Positions 8,828 through 17,174 of a stretch of 64,000 bases of DNA are shown piece after piece. Position 1 is the first letter of the stretch. Every line of letters starts with the position of its first letter. Under the pieces are notes generated by a model. That model searched no databases, had not been told where the DNA came from, and saw only the letters and a program-made list of their open reading frames with translations. Origin of the DNA: CAYFLR01 sp964343805 (GTDB taxonomy: Bacteria > Bdellovibrionota_B > Oligoflexia > CAYFLR01); assembly GCA_964343805.1 (NCBI GenBank), contig CAYFLR010000010.1, forward strand, positions 62,001 to 126,000, in the 5' to 3' direction. A program made the position numbers and the translations under genes.

Positions 8828-10183
8828 GTGGCGGTGCAGCCTAAGATAGAAGAAATTCAGGCGTTAAAAGAAGAAAATCGCCTTTTAAAACAACAGTTAG
8901 GAACTGTTATATCTGCTTGGAAGCAGTTAACCCAGTTTCATGAAGATACATTAACTCATTTTCATGCATCTGATTATAAACATGCGGGTGATTACAGGTC
9001 ACTTCTTTCAAAGCTCTATGATGTTTCTGGTAATAACGTTGTCAAGCTAAATGGAAAAGAAGACCCTGATTATAATAGGCCATGGGCTGTTTTGGTCTTG
9101 CCTAAAATAAAGGATAATGAGTATTACAGTGGGAAGGTCCACGTATTTAATAATGAATCTGAGCCTGTCAGTGAAAAGATAACTATAGAGTTGCATATAG
9201 ATAAGCTGTTATCCAGGAATAAGACAAACATAGATATTAATCACAATTTATCCCAAAATGTAAATAAAGATCTAGATATCCAAGATACCATCAATGCTGA
9301 ACTATCAAAGATCTTAGGGGATCGAATATCTATTCCAAAACTGAGCCAGAGGATTATCTATCGCTGTGGCTATGGAGAAAAGGGAAAGGTAGTTATTGGT
9401 CTTTATGATAGCCCTAAAACTATTGGGGAATTTGAAGTTCTTTCTATTAAAAACTGTGCATTAACTATGGAATCACTTTATGAGTTCTTTCACCAAATAA
9501 AAGACCTACAGTCAACCTCACTTGAGATGATTTCAAGAATCGAACTCCTAGCTAGAAAAAAAGATCCAGAAACCACCGGTAACCACGTAATTAGAATGTC
9601 GGCCTATTCCTCTGTCATAGCTCATGAATTGAGTAAAGATGAAAAGTTTAAGGATATCTGCACTCATAACTTTGTAGAATCCATTGGTCATATGGCTGCT
9701 TTGCACGATATTGGTAAAGTGGGGATTCCAGATAAAATCCTAAATAAGCCAGGTACCTTGACCATGGATGAGTTTGCTATTATGAAACTACATACCTCTA
9801 TTGGGGGTACTTGCCTTGAGGGTAGTAAACACCTTAAAATGGCATGGGAAATTGCGATGTTTCATCATGAAAGGTTTGATGGGTCAGGTTACCCCATCGG
9901 ATTAAAGGGGGAGGATATTCCTATAAGTGCAAGAATTGTGGCAGTAGCCGATGTTTATGATGCTTTAACCACCGAGAGGCCTTATAAGCAAGAGTATGAT
10001 CATAAATCATCAGTAGAAACCATGCTGCAGGGAAAAGGTGCTCAATTCGATCCCGATGTATTTGATGCCTTTTTACGGGTAGAATCTCGTATATTAGAGA
10101 TTAAAGAGCGCTTTAAAGAGGTGGGTAGCATTCCAGAAAACCATGTTATTATGGATAATATAATTGAGAAGCCCACAGGGTAA
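8828..10183 (+). CDS. HD-GYP domain cyclic-di-GMP phosphodiesterase
   Basis: A 451-residue cytoplasmic protein. The C-terminal half is an HD-GYP domain: ALHDIGKVGIPD (His293-Asp294), then MFHHERFDGSGYP with the GYP triplet at 354-356, then ARIVAVADVYDALT. HD-GYP enzymes hydrolyse c-di-GMP to pGpG or GMP, usually promoting motility. The N-terminal about 220 residues begin with a short coiled coil and contain an unrecognised sensor-like region; no receiver, GAF or PAS domain is evident. The start is uncertain. GTG 8828 lacks a good ribosome-binding site, while a strong AGGAGGGG at 8783-8790 precedes an ATG at 8797 whose frame stops after nine codons. A one-base assembly error joining the frames would give a slightly longer protein. 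Sigma-28-type regulation is suggested by the site at 8758-8784. Confidence 0.9.
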   Translation: MAVQPKIEEIQALKEENRLLKQQLGTVISAWKQLTQFHEDTLTHFHASDYKHAGDYRSLLSKLYDVSGNNVVKLNGKEDPDYNRPWAVLVLPKIKDNEYYSGKVHVFNNESEPVSEKITIELHIDKLLSRNKTNIDINHNLSQNVNKDLDIQDTINAELSKILGDRISIPKLSQRIIYRCGYGEKGKVVIGLYDSPKTIGEFEVLSIKNCALTMESLYEFFHQIKDLQSTSLEMISRIELLARKKDPETTGNHVIRMSAYSSVIAHELSKDEKFKDICTHNFVESIGHMAALHDIGKVGIPDKILNKPGTLTMDEFAIMKLHTSIGGTCLEGSKHLKMAWEIAMFHHERFDGSGYPIGLKGEDIPISARIVAVADVYDALTTERPYKQEYDHKSSVETMLQGKGAQFDPDVFDAFLRVESRILEIKERFKEVGSIPENHVIMDNIIEKPTG

Positions 10184-10391
10184 ATTTCCATCTGGTCAAT
10201 AATCAAATCCATCTAAAAAGAAAGAAGTGTAGTTTTATCAATGGGTTCGCATGTGTAATCGGGTATTGCAAGTTCTTCCATTTTGTACTAGTCTTATAGA
10301 CTCTTTTGTGTCAGCCGTATCCTTTGAAGTTTTTAGGAATCGGGGAGTAAAGGCGATTGGGATATGTAATTTGTGTTTATAAGAGGGTCAA

Positions 10392-11935
10392 ATGTTAGAA
10401 ATTCTTTCCAGTGGATTTAAAAAAGCCAAGCAAAAATTTCAAGGCAAAGCAGAGCTCACCGAGCAGAATATAAATGAAGCGGTATTAGAGATAAGAAGAA
10501 GTTTGCTTGAAGGTGACGTTGATTATCAGGTGGTTAAAGATTTTATAAAACGAGTCAAAGATAAAACCATTGGCGAAATTGTTACCACAAAAGTTAATAG
10601 AAAAGGAAAACTCTACAAAGCTTCTCCTGCCGATCATTTTGTCAAGATCTGTCAAGACGAACTCGAAGACTTAATGGGTCCAGTTGATACCTCCATTGCC
10701 TTTAAAAAAGAGGGTGAGGTTTCCTCCATAATGCTCATTGGTCTTCAAGGTGCTGGTAAGACCACTGCTTGTGGAAAATTGGCAAAAATGCTGATTGCTG
10801 AACATGATAAAAAGCCTCTTTTAGTGGCGGCTGATGTTTACAGACCGGCTGCTATAGAACAGCTCAAGATACTTGGTCAAAAAATAGAAGTCCCAGTGTA
10901 TTCTGAGGATAGTAAAGATCCTGTCCAGATATGTAAAAATGCTCTCCAATTTGCCAGAGATAACCAGCGAGATATGGTTATTTATGATACAGCAGGTCGT
11001 CTAGCCATTGATGAACCAATGATGAATGAACTGTCTGAGGTTAAGGATNNNNNNNNNNCCGTCCTGATAACATGTTTCTAGTTTGTGATGCCATGATTGG
11101 TCAAGATGCCGTCAATACCGCTAAAGTATTCGATGAACGCCTTGATATGAGTGGTTTTATCTTAACTAAGCTAGATGGTGATGCCCGTGGTGGTGCGGCT
11201 CTTTCCATTAAGAAGGTCACCGGTAAACCCATTAAGTTTCTGGGGATGGGTGAAGATTTAGAAGCTCTCGAATCCTTTCGACCGGAAGGATTGGCTTCAC
11301 GAATTTTAGGTAAGGGTGATGTTGTTGGTCTGATGAAAGACTTTGAAAAAGTTGTTGATCAAGACCAAGCTGAAAAAGATGCTGAGCGCATGTTGAAGGG
11401 TAATTTTACCTTTACCGATTTTTATGAGCAGATTTCTGTTATTAAAAAAATGGGGTCTCTCTCTGATATCTTTGCCAAACTACCCTTTGGCGATATTCTT
11501 CCTGATGGTGCCAATCTAGATGATCGCCAGTTAGGTAAGATTCAAGCCATGATTAATTCCATGACCAAAAAAGAACGAATCAACCCTTCAATTATTAATC
11601 GAGATCGGGTGAATCGTATTGCGAAAGGTTCTGGCCGATCTGTTGCCGAAGTGAATGATTTAGTCGCAAAGTTTTTTCAGATGAAAAAGGTTATGGGGTC
11701 TTTTGCTAAGGCTTCTGGTTTGATGGGTAAAATTCCCGGAATGAATCAGTTTAAACAAATGCGAAAGATGCGGGGAATGGGGGCCGAAAACTTGATGGGC
11801 CAAGATGAAGCTCAGATTGAAGCTTTTATGCAAGCCCGTGAAGCTAAACGGATGAGCCAGCAACGCTCTGTTGATAAAAACAAACAGAAAAGAAAAAGAA
11901 AGGCCGCAAAAAAAGCTCGTAAGAAAAATCGTTAA
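10392..11935 (+). CDS. ffh: Signal recognition particle protein Ffh (interrupted by assembly gap)
   Basis: SRP54-type GTPase that binds signal sequences and 4.5S RNA and delivers ribosomes to FtsY at the membrane. The N-domain is followed by the G domain with GLQGAGKTTACGKLA (P-loop), DVYRPAAIEQL, DTAGRLAIDEP and TKLDGDARGGAAL, then the M domain with a Met-rich region and the RNA-binding element RIAKGSGRSVAEV. The C-terminal tail is strongly basic. Ten Ns at 11049-11058 fall in the G domain between VKD and RPDNMFLVCDAM. The frames on the two sides differ by the nominal gap length, so the gap size is an estimate and the real gene is continuous. A start ATG at 10392 follows AAGAGGG. The gene stands alone after a 208-base intergenic region. 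Confidence 0.95.
11049..11058. other. Assembly gap (10 N) inside ffh
   Basis: Run of ten Ns. The reading frame before it (Val-Lys-Asp) and after it (Arg-Pro-Asp-Asn-Met) are out of phase at the stated length, so about 8 or 11 missing bases, or those plus multiples of three, are implied. Confidence 0.95.
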
Positions 11936-12006
11936 CGGAAATAGTAGGCTGCAATTAAACAGCACAATATCATTACATGTAAAAAATAAATGAGATTCAT
12001 ACCCTT

Positions 12007-13116
12007 TTATCGCTTCTTTTTAGTTGTNNNNNNNNNNCTTGCTTTATTTTCACAATAAGCAATAGCTTCTTTAGTTGTCGTATCTAAATAACTAAAAAAA
12101 CCAAGTTCAAAAGATCCCAAATGTTCTGGGAGGGCTTGAAACTTGATCTTTCCTGTGATTGATCCAATTTGAAAATGTTTGGGTTTTTTCAAACTGAGTT
12201 TTAAAGAGTAGGTTTGATTTTTTAATTTTATTAATTGGAAGGTTATGTATTTTTCCACATCCTTAGCACCCTTACTTGGGGTGGGTGAGATAATCTCTGC
12301 TGATACAAGTTTGAGAGAAAGTGGGTCTTTTTTATAACTTTTATTCACTCTAATAATCACCGATTTTCGCTTAGTGCGCTCAGGGCGAAGGGTTCCAAAA
12401 TCAATAAAACTAGAAGATAAAGTGAGTGGGGTTTTGACTCGCCCCATAGCAATAACCCGGTTTGGTCTCAAACCGGAATAAGGCTGAATCAGAATATTTT
12501 CTTGGAATAAACCAGGGGAAATGTCTTTTGCTTTAATTATAATTTTATATTTATCTGGTGTGGTTTTTTTTATTTCGTGGGAAAAATAGTGAGGATTGTC
12601 AAAGCTAATTTTAGGGTCAATCCGTCGTACGCTGGGAGGTAGAGATCTTAAAACGGGTAAATAGGTAAGTAAAATGGTATGGCTTCGACGTATATTTCGA
12701 TGACTAAAAAAATCAATGATGGGTGGGCTGATTTTTACTAATGGCTCTATGAAGGCATTGAAGAAGAGGGTAATCTCATTGTCCTTTTTTTCATTCGTTT
12801 CCACATTGATCTTCTTGTTAATTTTGCCGGTAAAGGTATGTGAATCAAAGACCACTGAAACCTCTCCTTCATCATGGGGGGGCACTTTGATCTTTTCTTT
12901 AGTGAGAGAAGCACATCCGCAGGGTGAGGAAATTTTTGTAATGGTTATAGGGTTATTTGATTCATTGGTGAAAACAAAAGAAAAATATCGATTCTCTCCT
13001 TGGAATACTTTTCCTAATGAGATGTGATATTCATTAAAATGGAGCTCCGATGAAAAAGCTTGAAATGAGCACATCACCAAGCTTAAGAGTAGAGCGTAAC
13101 GCCAGTTAATTTGCAT
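12007..13116 (-). CDS. Exported DUF1573-family protein
   Basis: A 369-residue protein with a Sec signal peptide (hydrophobic LLLSLVMCSFQAFSS) and an Ig-like DUF1573 domain near residues 25-115. The domain carries the family's typical FVFTNESNNPITI and SSPCGCAS elements, followed by further beta-rich sequence to the C-terminus. DUF1573 proteins are periplasmic or surface beta-sandwich proteins whose specific roles are mostly unknown. A ten-N gap (12028-12037) lies near the 3' end between NKA and TTKKKR, so the last few residues are tentative. It converges with ffh, with about 70 bases between the stops and no clear terminator, and is divergent from the operon starting at 13294. Confidence 0.75.
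   Translation of the reverse strand: MQINWRYALLLSLVMCSFQAFSSELHFNEYHISLGKVFQGENRYFSFVFTNESNNPITITKISSPCGCASLTKEKIKVPPHDEGEVSVVFDSHTFTGKINKKINVETNEKKDNEITLFFNAFIEPLVKISPPIIDFFSHRNIRRSHTILLTYLPVLRSLPPSVRRIDPKISFDNPHYFSHEIKKTTPDKYKIIIKAKDISPGLFQENILIQPYSGLRPNRVIAMGRVKTPLTLSSSFIDFGTLRPERTKRKSVIIRVNKSYKKDPLSLKLVSAEIISPTPSKGAKDVEKYITFQLIKLKNQTYSLKLSLKKPKHFQIGSITGKIKFQALPEHLGSFELGFFSYLDTTTKEAIAYCENKAXXXXTTKKKR
12028..12037. other. Assembly gap (10 N) in the DUF1573 gene
   Basis: Ten Ns close to the 3' end of the minus-strand gene at 12007-13116; the true C-terminus is uncertain. Confidence 0.95.
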
Positions 13117-13293
13117 AAACTTTGAAGCCCAAGCATAACCCCTTACAGATTAAAAAGTTCTGAGGATACAGGTTTATCAATTTTGGATAAAAAACCTTAG
13201 CATGTTTTTTATTCTCAATCAATTTATTGATTTTTCTTAATTATTTGACTGTGGTAAAATAAGGCGAATTCCAACAAAGGTCTTTGGTAAGGT

Positions 13294-16179
13294 ATGCGAA
13301 ATCCATTTTACTCCTCTTTTGAAGCAGAACTTAAGCAGGTGGATAATTTCGACTACTTTACAAGGGTAAAAGGGATCAATCAAATAGCTGCGGTCAATAG
13401 CCAAGATGCAGCTCGCCTTCTGTTAGAACTCCTTGATACGATTGGATGGAGAGACACCAAGCGATATATACTTTATAAACTTTCTGCCTTTCTAAAATAC
13501 AACCGAGTTTTCTTTAGTCTTGCTCGTCTTTTTGATCAGACTGACGATCTGCAGTTGAAGATCTGGATTTTAAATACTTTTAAATATGCCAAAATAAACA
13601 AATATGATCAATTTCTGGTCAATTTATATCAAGGTAACTTAAGTCAGGTTATTAATAATAATATTTTAGATGTTCTTATTCATATTCAAAGCTCGTTGGC
13701 TAGGGAAATACTGGAGCAGAGCTTAGCAGATGCAGGAATCTCACTTTCTTTTGCGAAAAAGAAGGAAGGAATCTTTCATATTAAAGACAAGCTCCTTTGT
13801 TTGCCAGTGAATCTGCAAATACAACTAGTGAACTATATTGGAAATTTCCGCATCTATTATTTAGGCGAAGTATTAGAGCTCTTTATAGATAGTAAAGATC
13901 ACTATGTGTCAGATTGTGCCTATCTGAATATACTTAAATTGGGTCCACAAGGAGATTCTTTAGAAGATCATTATCGCCTCTGTCTTTTGCATATGGAGTC
14001 TAGCGATTCCTTGAAAGATGGATTACATCAAATATTTAATGAGAATGGTCTGCTGCAAAAAAGCATCACTTTAGAAAAATGTTTGGATACCCTTTTTAAT
14101 CTTTCCAAATCAGAAATATCTAATGCTGAAGTGCTAACTCTCTTGATGTTTGATCAGGAGGAGCTGCAATCCTATCTTTCTATTTATGATTCAGAAGAGT
14201 ATGCGGGCTTAATCCTCACTATCCTTGCTCAACTTCCTTTTGAAGTAGACTATACGATTAAGGAAACACAGAGAATTTTAAAGAAATATGGAGATGGTAA
14301 AAACTGCGCTCAGGCAGCCATGATTCTTTGGGATAAGAGCGATCTTGCCGTTGGGGAGATTTGGCAGCAGGTATATAGCATCTATAAGCAAAGCAGTATT
14401 CAAGGAGCGGCTGATCAAAAGGCTACGAGCCTGTTTAAGAATTTAAGGTTGACTAAGCATTGCAGAGATTTGTTGCCTGAGTTTAAGAATCTATCCATGG
14501 ATCCGAGTGTTCCTGACATAGAGAAAGTAGAATTGATCAATCTCTTAGTCTCAGAATTTTATTTACAGGTAGATAGCCCGGCAAGAGCCAGGATTAAGAA
14601 GTTTTTTGATGAGTACCTGCAGTTTTTATTCAAGAATAAAAGTCTCAATAAGAAACTCGCTTTGAGATTATACCGTGCTTATGGACAGATTGGGCAAAGA
14701 ACAACCACTTATTATAAATATTTTGAAGCCCTTTTTTATAAGGAAGAGTTAACTATTGAACAGCGGAATGGTTTAATTTGGAGTCTTTATCAGGAAGTGG
14801 ATAGCCATTCTCATAAACAGTTAGTCAAAGTATTTGATCATTACCTCAATAGCAAGGGGAAGTCGTCTACTTTTAAGCTAGAAGATTCATTAAAGAAGAT
14901 GTTTCTATTGGCTTTTGCCAATGAGAAGTTTGCCTTCGCGGATGCAAAATACCTCGCTCTCCTTGATATGCAGCCCAAAGAACATTTCATAGAATGTTTC
15001 AAGTTTATCTATGGACGACCTACAAAAATTGCAGTTCCTTGGTTGCAAAAATGCGGATCAAATTTGGGCAAGGCAAGTTATTTGGAGAGAAAATGGCTGG
15101 CTCGGGTCTATTCCCGTATTAATGATGACTCTGCTTTGATTTTTCTTTCGAAGCTTGTTCACAGTGAAGAAGAAACTCTGCAAGAGCATGCTCTTTATAG
15201 CCTTAGTCAGATAAAGTCAAATAATGCGATCCTGATACAGCTTGAAGTGGCGGAGAATTTGATTGAAAGTCAATCTCATTACTCATTGGTCGCAAAAATA
15301 TTCCAGCGCTTGAGGGTTCCAAAGGGGGCATTGAGACCGTTTATGGAGAGAGCGGAAGCTCTATTGACCCGACCTTTAGATAGTGACACAGTGGATGCTA
15401 TTATGTCCTATCTGTCACGCTTATCGGCAAAGTTTCCCTCTTCTGATACTGATGTGAGGACTCATGTGGATTCGGTTATGACCAATCTAGTTGAATCTAA
15501 TTTAAGAGAGAAAATACCCTCTTTTAAGAAACTGAGTCTATTAGTAAGGTCGGTGTTGTTTAATGCCGAAATACCCGCTGCTTACCCAGATATTTTCCAT
15601 GAGCAGGTAGATAAATCCACCTCCATATTGCAGTATTCAAAAGCTATCGATATCTATCTTAAAGAGACTTTGGGAGAGTTTATAAACAATGAGAGTATGT
15701 TGCTCAGGATGCAAAATGTAGTCTTAAATTCGGGAATAGATCATTATGTGCGTGGAGGTGGTGGATACCATTCATCAGAATATAGCTCAGAAAACTTACT
15801 GAGAATCCTTAAGCTCCATCACTCATTTACACGTCAAGAGTTTCCGCTAGGTAAGATGCAATCTTTACTAATGTCACTGATGAGAGGGACAATTTTCAGA
15901 GAGGAATTCCGTGTGGTAGATGGGTTGAAATCTTGGGGTATGATCTTATTACTATTTGCAAGAAAGTGGGGAGAGGGAGATTCCCTGCCTTTAATCTCTC
16001 TAAAGGGGAATAATCGGGATATTATTGAAATCGCAAAGAGGCTTATTGAACTTCAGGATTATCGCAATCCAATTGCCCATCGTCACACTATTTTGGAAAT
16101 GCTCCCAGTAGAAAAAGTTAAAGAGCGAACCTATAAACTGCTAAATGATATTATTGCTGCCGTGGTAAACTTATCATGA
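13294..16179 (+). CDS. Large helical-repeat protein with a possible C-terminal HEPN-like motif
   Basis: A 961-residue protein without signal peptide or membrane segments, built almost entirely of amphipathic helices, with a HEAT/ARM-like repeat appearance (for example QDAARLLLELLD, ALYSLSQIKSNNAI). It probably acts as a cytoplasmic scaffold. Near the C-terminus residues 924-929 read RNPIAH, which fits the R-N-x3-H signature of HEPN domains and is followed by two further helices. HEPN domains are ribonucleases or nucleotide-binding modules, but the motif alone is weak evidence. Four genes follow on the same strand with short spacing or overlap, ending in an LysM protein, so an envelope-linked role is possible. 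The ATG at 13294 lies seven bases after GGTAAGG. No specific family was recognised. Confidence 0.7.
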   Translation: MRNPFYSSFEAELKQVDNFDYFTRVKGINQIAAVNSQDAARLLLELLDTIGWRDTKRYILYKLSAFLKYNRVFFSLARLFDQTDDLQLKIWILNTFKYAKINKYDQFLVNLYQGNLSQVINNNILDVLIHIQSSLAREILEQSLADAGISLSFAKKKEGIFHIKDKLLCLPVNLQIQLVNYIGNFRIYYLGEVLELFIDSKDHYVSDCAYLNILKLGPQGDSLEDHYRLCLLHMESSDSLKDGLHQIFNENGLLQKSITLEKCLDTLFNLSKSEISNAEVLTLLMFDQEELQSYLSIYDSEEYAGLILTILAQLPFEVDYTIKETQRILKKYGDGKNCAQAAMILWDKSDLAVGEIWQQVYSIYKQSSIQGAADQKATSLFKNLRLTKHCRDLLPEFKNLSMDPSVPDIEKVELINLLVSEFYLQVDSPARARIKKFFDEYLQFLFKNKSLNKKLALRLYRAYGQIGQRTTTYYKYFEALFYKEELTIEQRNGLIWSLYQEVDSHSHKQLVKVFDHYLNSKGKSSTFKLEDSLKKMFLLAFANEKFAFADAKYLALLDMQPKEHFIECFKFIYGRPTKIAVPWLQKCGSNLGKASYLERKWLARVYSRINDDSALIFLSKLVHSEEETLQEHALYSLSQIKSNNAILIQLEVAENLIESQSHYSLVAKIFQRLRVPKGALRPFMERAEALLTRPLDSDTVDAIMSYLSRLSAKFPSSDTDVRTHVDSVMTNLVESNLREKIPSFKKLSLLVRSVLFNAEIPAAYPDIFHEQVDKSTSILQYSKAIDIYLKETLGEFINNESMLLRMQNVVLNSGIDHYVRGGGGYHSSEYSSENLLRILKLHHSFTRQEFPLGKMQSLLMSLMRGTIFREEFRVVDGLKSWGMILLLFARKWGEGDSLPLISLKGNNRDIIEIAKRLIELQDYRNPIAHRHTILEMLPVEKVKERTYKLLNDIIAAVVNLS

Positions 16180-16207
16180 CAATGGGATGAGTATAGGTGG
16201 AGTTGTA

Positions 16208-16723
16208 ATGTCGGAAGAGAAAAAGAGGGTCATGCAGGATCCTTTATTTGAGATTAAAAATGAAATACTCAATGGCTTTGAACTACTTTGTGATAGTTCT
16301 TTCCCTAAGACTTGTACCAAATGCCATCGTGTTTTCAAAACTTTTCATGATTTAGTGGAGGTCACTTACAAAGCAACCGGGCAAGTGGGAAACTTAAAAA
16401 CTTATGAAGCCAAATGGTTTAGTGAGATAGTAGTCTCTAAAGGAGAAGATTTAGTTTTGGTAAATTACATGGACTGTATCTGTGGCTCAACCCTATGTAT
16501 CGTTGGTAAGGATCGAAGAGGGGAGTCAGATAAGGCAGCTCATTACCGGGATTTATTTGATAAGTTATTGACTAAGTTCGAGGTTCTGGGGTTTAATAGA
16601 AAAAAAGCAATACAATTTTTAAGAAAATCATTTAGCGAGTTGATGCAGGGTAAAATTTCTGACAGTCAACTAGAGATACTTATTAAAGAGTTTTGGAGCG
16701 AACTTGAGCACTCTTCTGGTTAA
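16208..16723 (+). CDS. Small cysteine-rich protein, possible metal binding
   Basis: A 171-residue cytoplasmic protein of unknown function. Start ATG 16208 is preferred over ATG 16187 because GGTGGAG at 16196-16202 lies six bases before it. Cysteines occur as CTKC near residue 36 and CICGSTLC near residue 91, suggesting a zinc-ribbon-like site of four to six Cys ligands. The C-terminal half is helical and charged. It is the second gene of the 13294-18623 operon, 28 bases after the large helical-repeat gene. No family name can be given from sequence alone. Confidence 0.65.
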   Translation: MSEEKKRVMQDPLFEIKNEILNGFELLCDSSFPKTCTKCHRVFKTFHDLVEVTYKATGQVGNLKTYEAKWFSEIVVSKGEDLVLVNYMDCICGSTLCIVGKDRRGESDKAAHYRDLFDKLLTKFEVLGFNRKKAIQFLRKSFSELMQGKISDSQLEILIKEFWSELEHSSG

Positions 16724-16745
16724 CTATAAAGTAGGATAGAGAAGT

Positions 16746-17174
16746 ATGAGCAAAATTCTTGTTCTGATATTGATAGGATTTATGCTGGGCAATTGCAGTT
16801 ATTTTTACGAAAGCGATAAGAGTACTGCAGTTGAAGAAAGCAAAGAGGGCGAGGTTGGTGGGAAAAAGAAGGGCAAAGGAGACACCTTCTCGCCCTTTAA
16901 ATTTCTAAAAGACAAAGAGCTTGAAAATATTTATCGCTCCTTTGGCAAATTAAGCATGAGGACCAAGGTCCTGGAAGATCAGGTCTTTGAATTAAAAAAT
17001 AGGATACGTGAACTTGAGCTTAAATTAAATATTAGACCTACGGGCAAAAAAAGAAAAAAGAGTAAGAGGGGGAGTGTCAGACCCACCCCAAACAAAAATA
17101 AAAAAGTTAGAAAAGAGATGAAGCCTAAATCATCTCCTGAACCTGAGAAAGAGGAGAAAGAGTATGAATTTTAG
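16746..17174 (+). CDS. Small coiled-coil lipoprotein with basic tail
   Basis: A 142-residue predicted lipoprotein: the signal peptide ends in MLGNC (lipidated Cys17). A predicted coiled coil lies at about residues 60-100 (LEDQVFELKNRIRELELKL), and the C-terminal third is very rich in Lys/Arg. The layout resembles Lpp-like anchors or trimeric coiled-coil lipoproteins, and the basic tail could contact peptidoglycan or an acidic partner. The next gene overlaps its last 11 bases and encodes an LysM protein with a very acidic tail, so charge pairing between the two products is conceivable but is inference. Confidence 0.65.
   Translation: MSKILVLILIGFMLGNCSYFYESDKSTAVEESKEGEVGGKKKGKGDTFSPFKFLKDKELENIYRSFGKLSMRTKVLEDQVFELKNRIRELELKLNIRPTGKKRKKSKRGSVRPTPNKNKKVRKEMKPKSSPEPEKEEKEYEF

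Noticed and set aside
12716..13027. Plus-strand frame of 103 codons opposite the DUF1573 gene.
   Set aside because: Antisense shadow; the minus-strand product has a signal peptide and the PCGC domain motif.
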